This document shows positions 6,838 through 7,050 of a stretch of DNA of 7,050 nt, one piece after another. Source of the stretch: Methylovirgula sp. (GTDB lineage: Bacteria > Pseudomonadota > Alphaproteobacteria > Rhizobiales > Beijerinckiaceae); contig JANXSV010000449.1 in assembly GCA_025356505.1 (NCBI GenBank), positions 1 through 7,050 of the forward strand. The letters are read 5' to 3'. The translations under genes were made by a program, and so were the position numbers. The notes under the pieces are model-generated. The model was not told the DNA's origin. It searched no databases and saw only the letters and a program-made list of their open reading frames with translations. Position 1 is the first letter of the stretch. Every line of letters starts with the position of its first letter.

Positions 6838-7050
6838 GCTCACATTTATCCAAATTTCCCTTATCGGAAGCGGGGTAGTCGCAATCGTTGCTGCGTCAGT
6901 CGGGTATTTTTTAGTGCTGCGGAGCCAGACATTTGCAGGCCACGCGCTCTCCCATATTGGTTTCGCCGGTGCAACGGGAGCAGTTCTATTTGGTTTATCG
7001 CCGTTTTGGGGCTTGATAGGGTTTACAACCGTGGCCGGCATGGCGATGGG
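6830..7050 (+). CDS. Metal ABC transporter permease, N-terminal part (runs off right edge)
   Basis: This is the start of an ABC-3 family inner-membrane permease (ZnuB/MntC-like); 73 full codons are visible. Residues about 8-30 (SLIGSGVVAIVAASVGYFLVL) form a first membrane helix, followed by the family-typical R-S-Q-T-F-A-G-H-A-L-S-H-I-G-F-A-G loop and helix, then a further hydrophobic stretch from about 57. The ATG at 6830 overlaps the ATPase stop by 8 bases and gives an N-terminus of family-like length. An in-frame ATG at 6785, adding MKVAILISAQPLAVA, has a much better Shine-Dalgarno sequence (GGAGG at 6771) and cannot be excluded. The frame is open from 6785 to the window end. The gene is third in the transporter operon, with no spacing from the ATPase gene. 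Confidence 0.88.
   Translation, partial: MSELTFIQISLIGSGVVAIVAASVGYFLVLRSQTFAGHALSHIGFAGATGAVLFGLSPFWGLIGFTTVAGMAM

Noticed and set aside
1..7050. Search by eye for CRISPR arrays, insertion sequences, phage or toxin-antitoxin genes
   Set aside because: No regularly spaced repeats, transposase or integrase motifs, terminal inverted repeats or defence-type domains are visible; the window is housekeeping and transport genes.

Overview
The window looks like chromosomal DNA of an alphaproteobacterium of intermediate GC (roughly half by eye, not computed), probably from the Hyphomicrobiales or a nearby order. The evidence is the minus-strand gene order ptsP - prfA - prmC - DUF4167 gene, which is an alphaproteobacterial arrangement, and the N-terminal sequence styles of PtsP ([17 protein letters not shown]) and of the DUF4167 protein (MRPGQNKQRMRGRN then poly-Asn, ending in SNGPDVKIRG-like sequence).

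Layout. Positions 1-136 (minus) hold the first 45 codons of a DUF4167 protein that runs off the left edge. Positions 137-559 have no convincing gene. They hold a weak terminator-like hairpin, a pair of 9-bp direct repeats and a possible promoter, all on the minus side. Positions 560-4790 (minus) are a tight three-gene cluster. PtsP is the GAF-containing enzyme I of the nitrogen phosphotransferase system. PrfA is peptide chain release factor 1. PrmC is the methyltransferase that modifies the Gln of the release factor GGQ motif. prfA and prmC overlap by 3 bases (GTGA), so substrate and modifying enzyme are probably translationally coupled. Positions 4791-5161 are a divergent intergenic control region with two inverted repeats. 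Positions 5162-7050 (plus) begin a metal ABC transporter operon: periplasmic binding protein, ATPase and the start of the permease. Each gene overlaps the next, and the permease runs off the right edge.

How the genes work together. The binding protein captures a divalent metal (Zn, Mn or Fe; the ligand set does not settle which), the permease carries it across the inner membrane, and the ATPase drives transport. On the other strand, RF1 and PrmC serve translation termination at UAA/UAG, and PtsP starts the regulatory PTS-Ntr phosphorelay. The only apparent link between the two blocks is the shared control region.

I see no mobile element, CRISPR array, rRNA or tRNA, and no evidence of a new biological system. 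The points worth a second look are small: a possible short RNA downstream of prmC, inverted repeats between ptsP and the transporter, the metal-ligand set of the binding protein, the absence of lysC beside ptsP, and a few motif variants. Three start codons were reassigned or left open (prfA, ptsP, permease).
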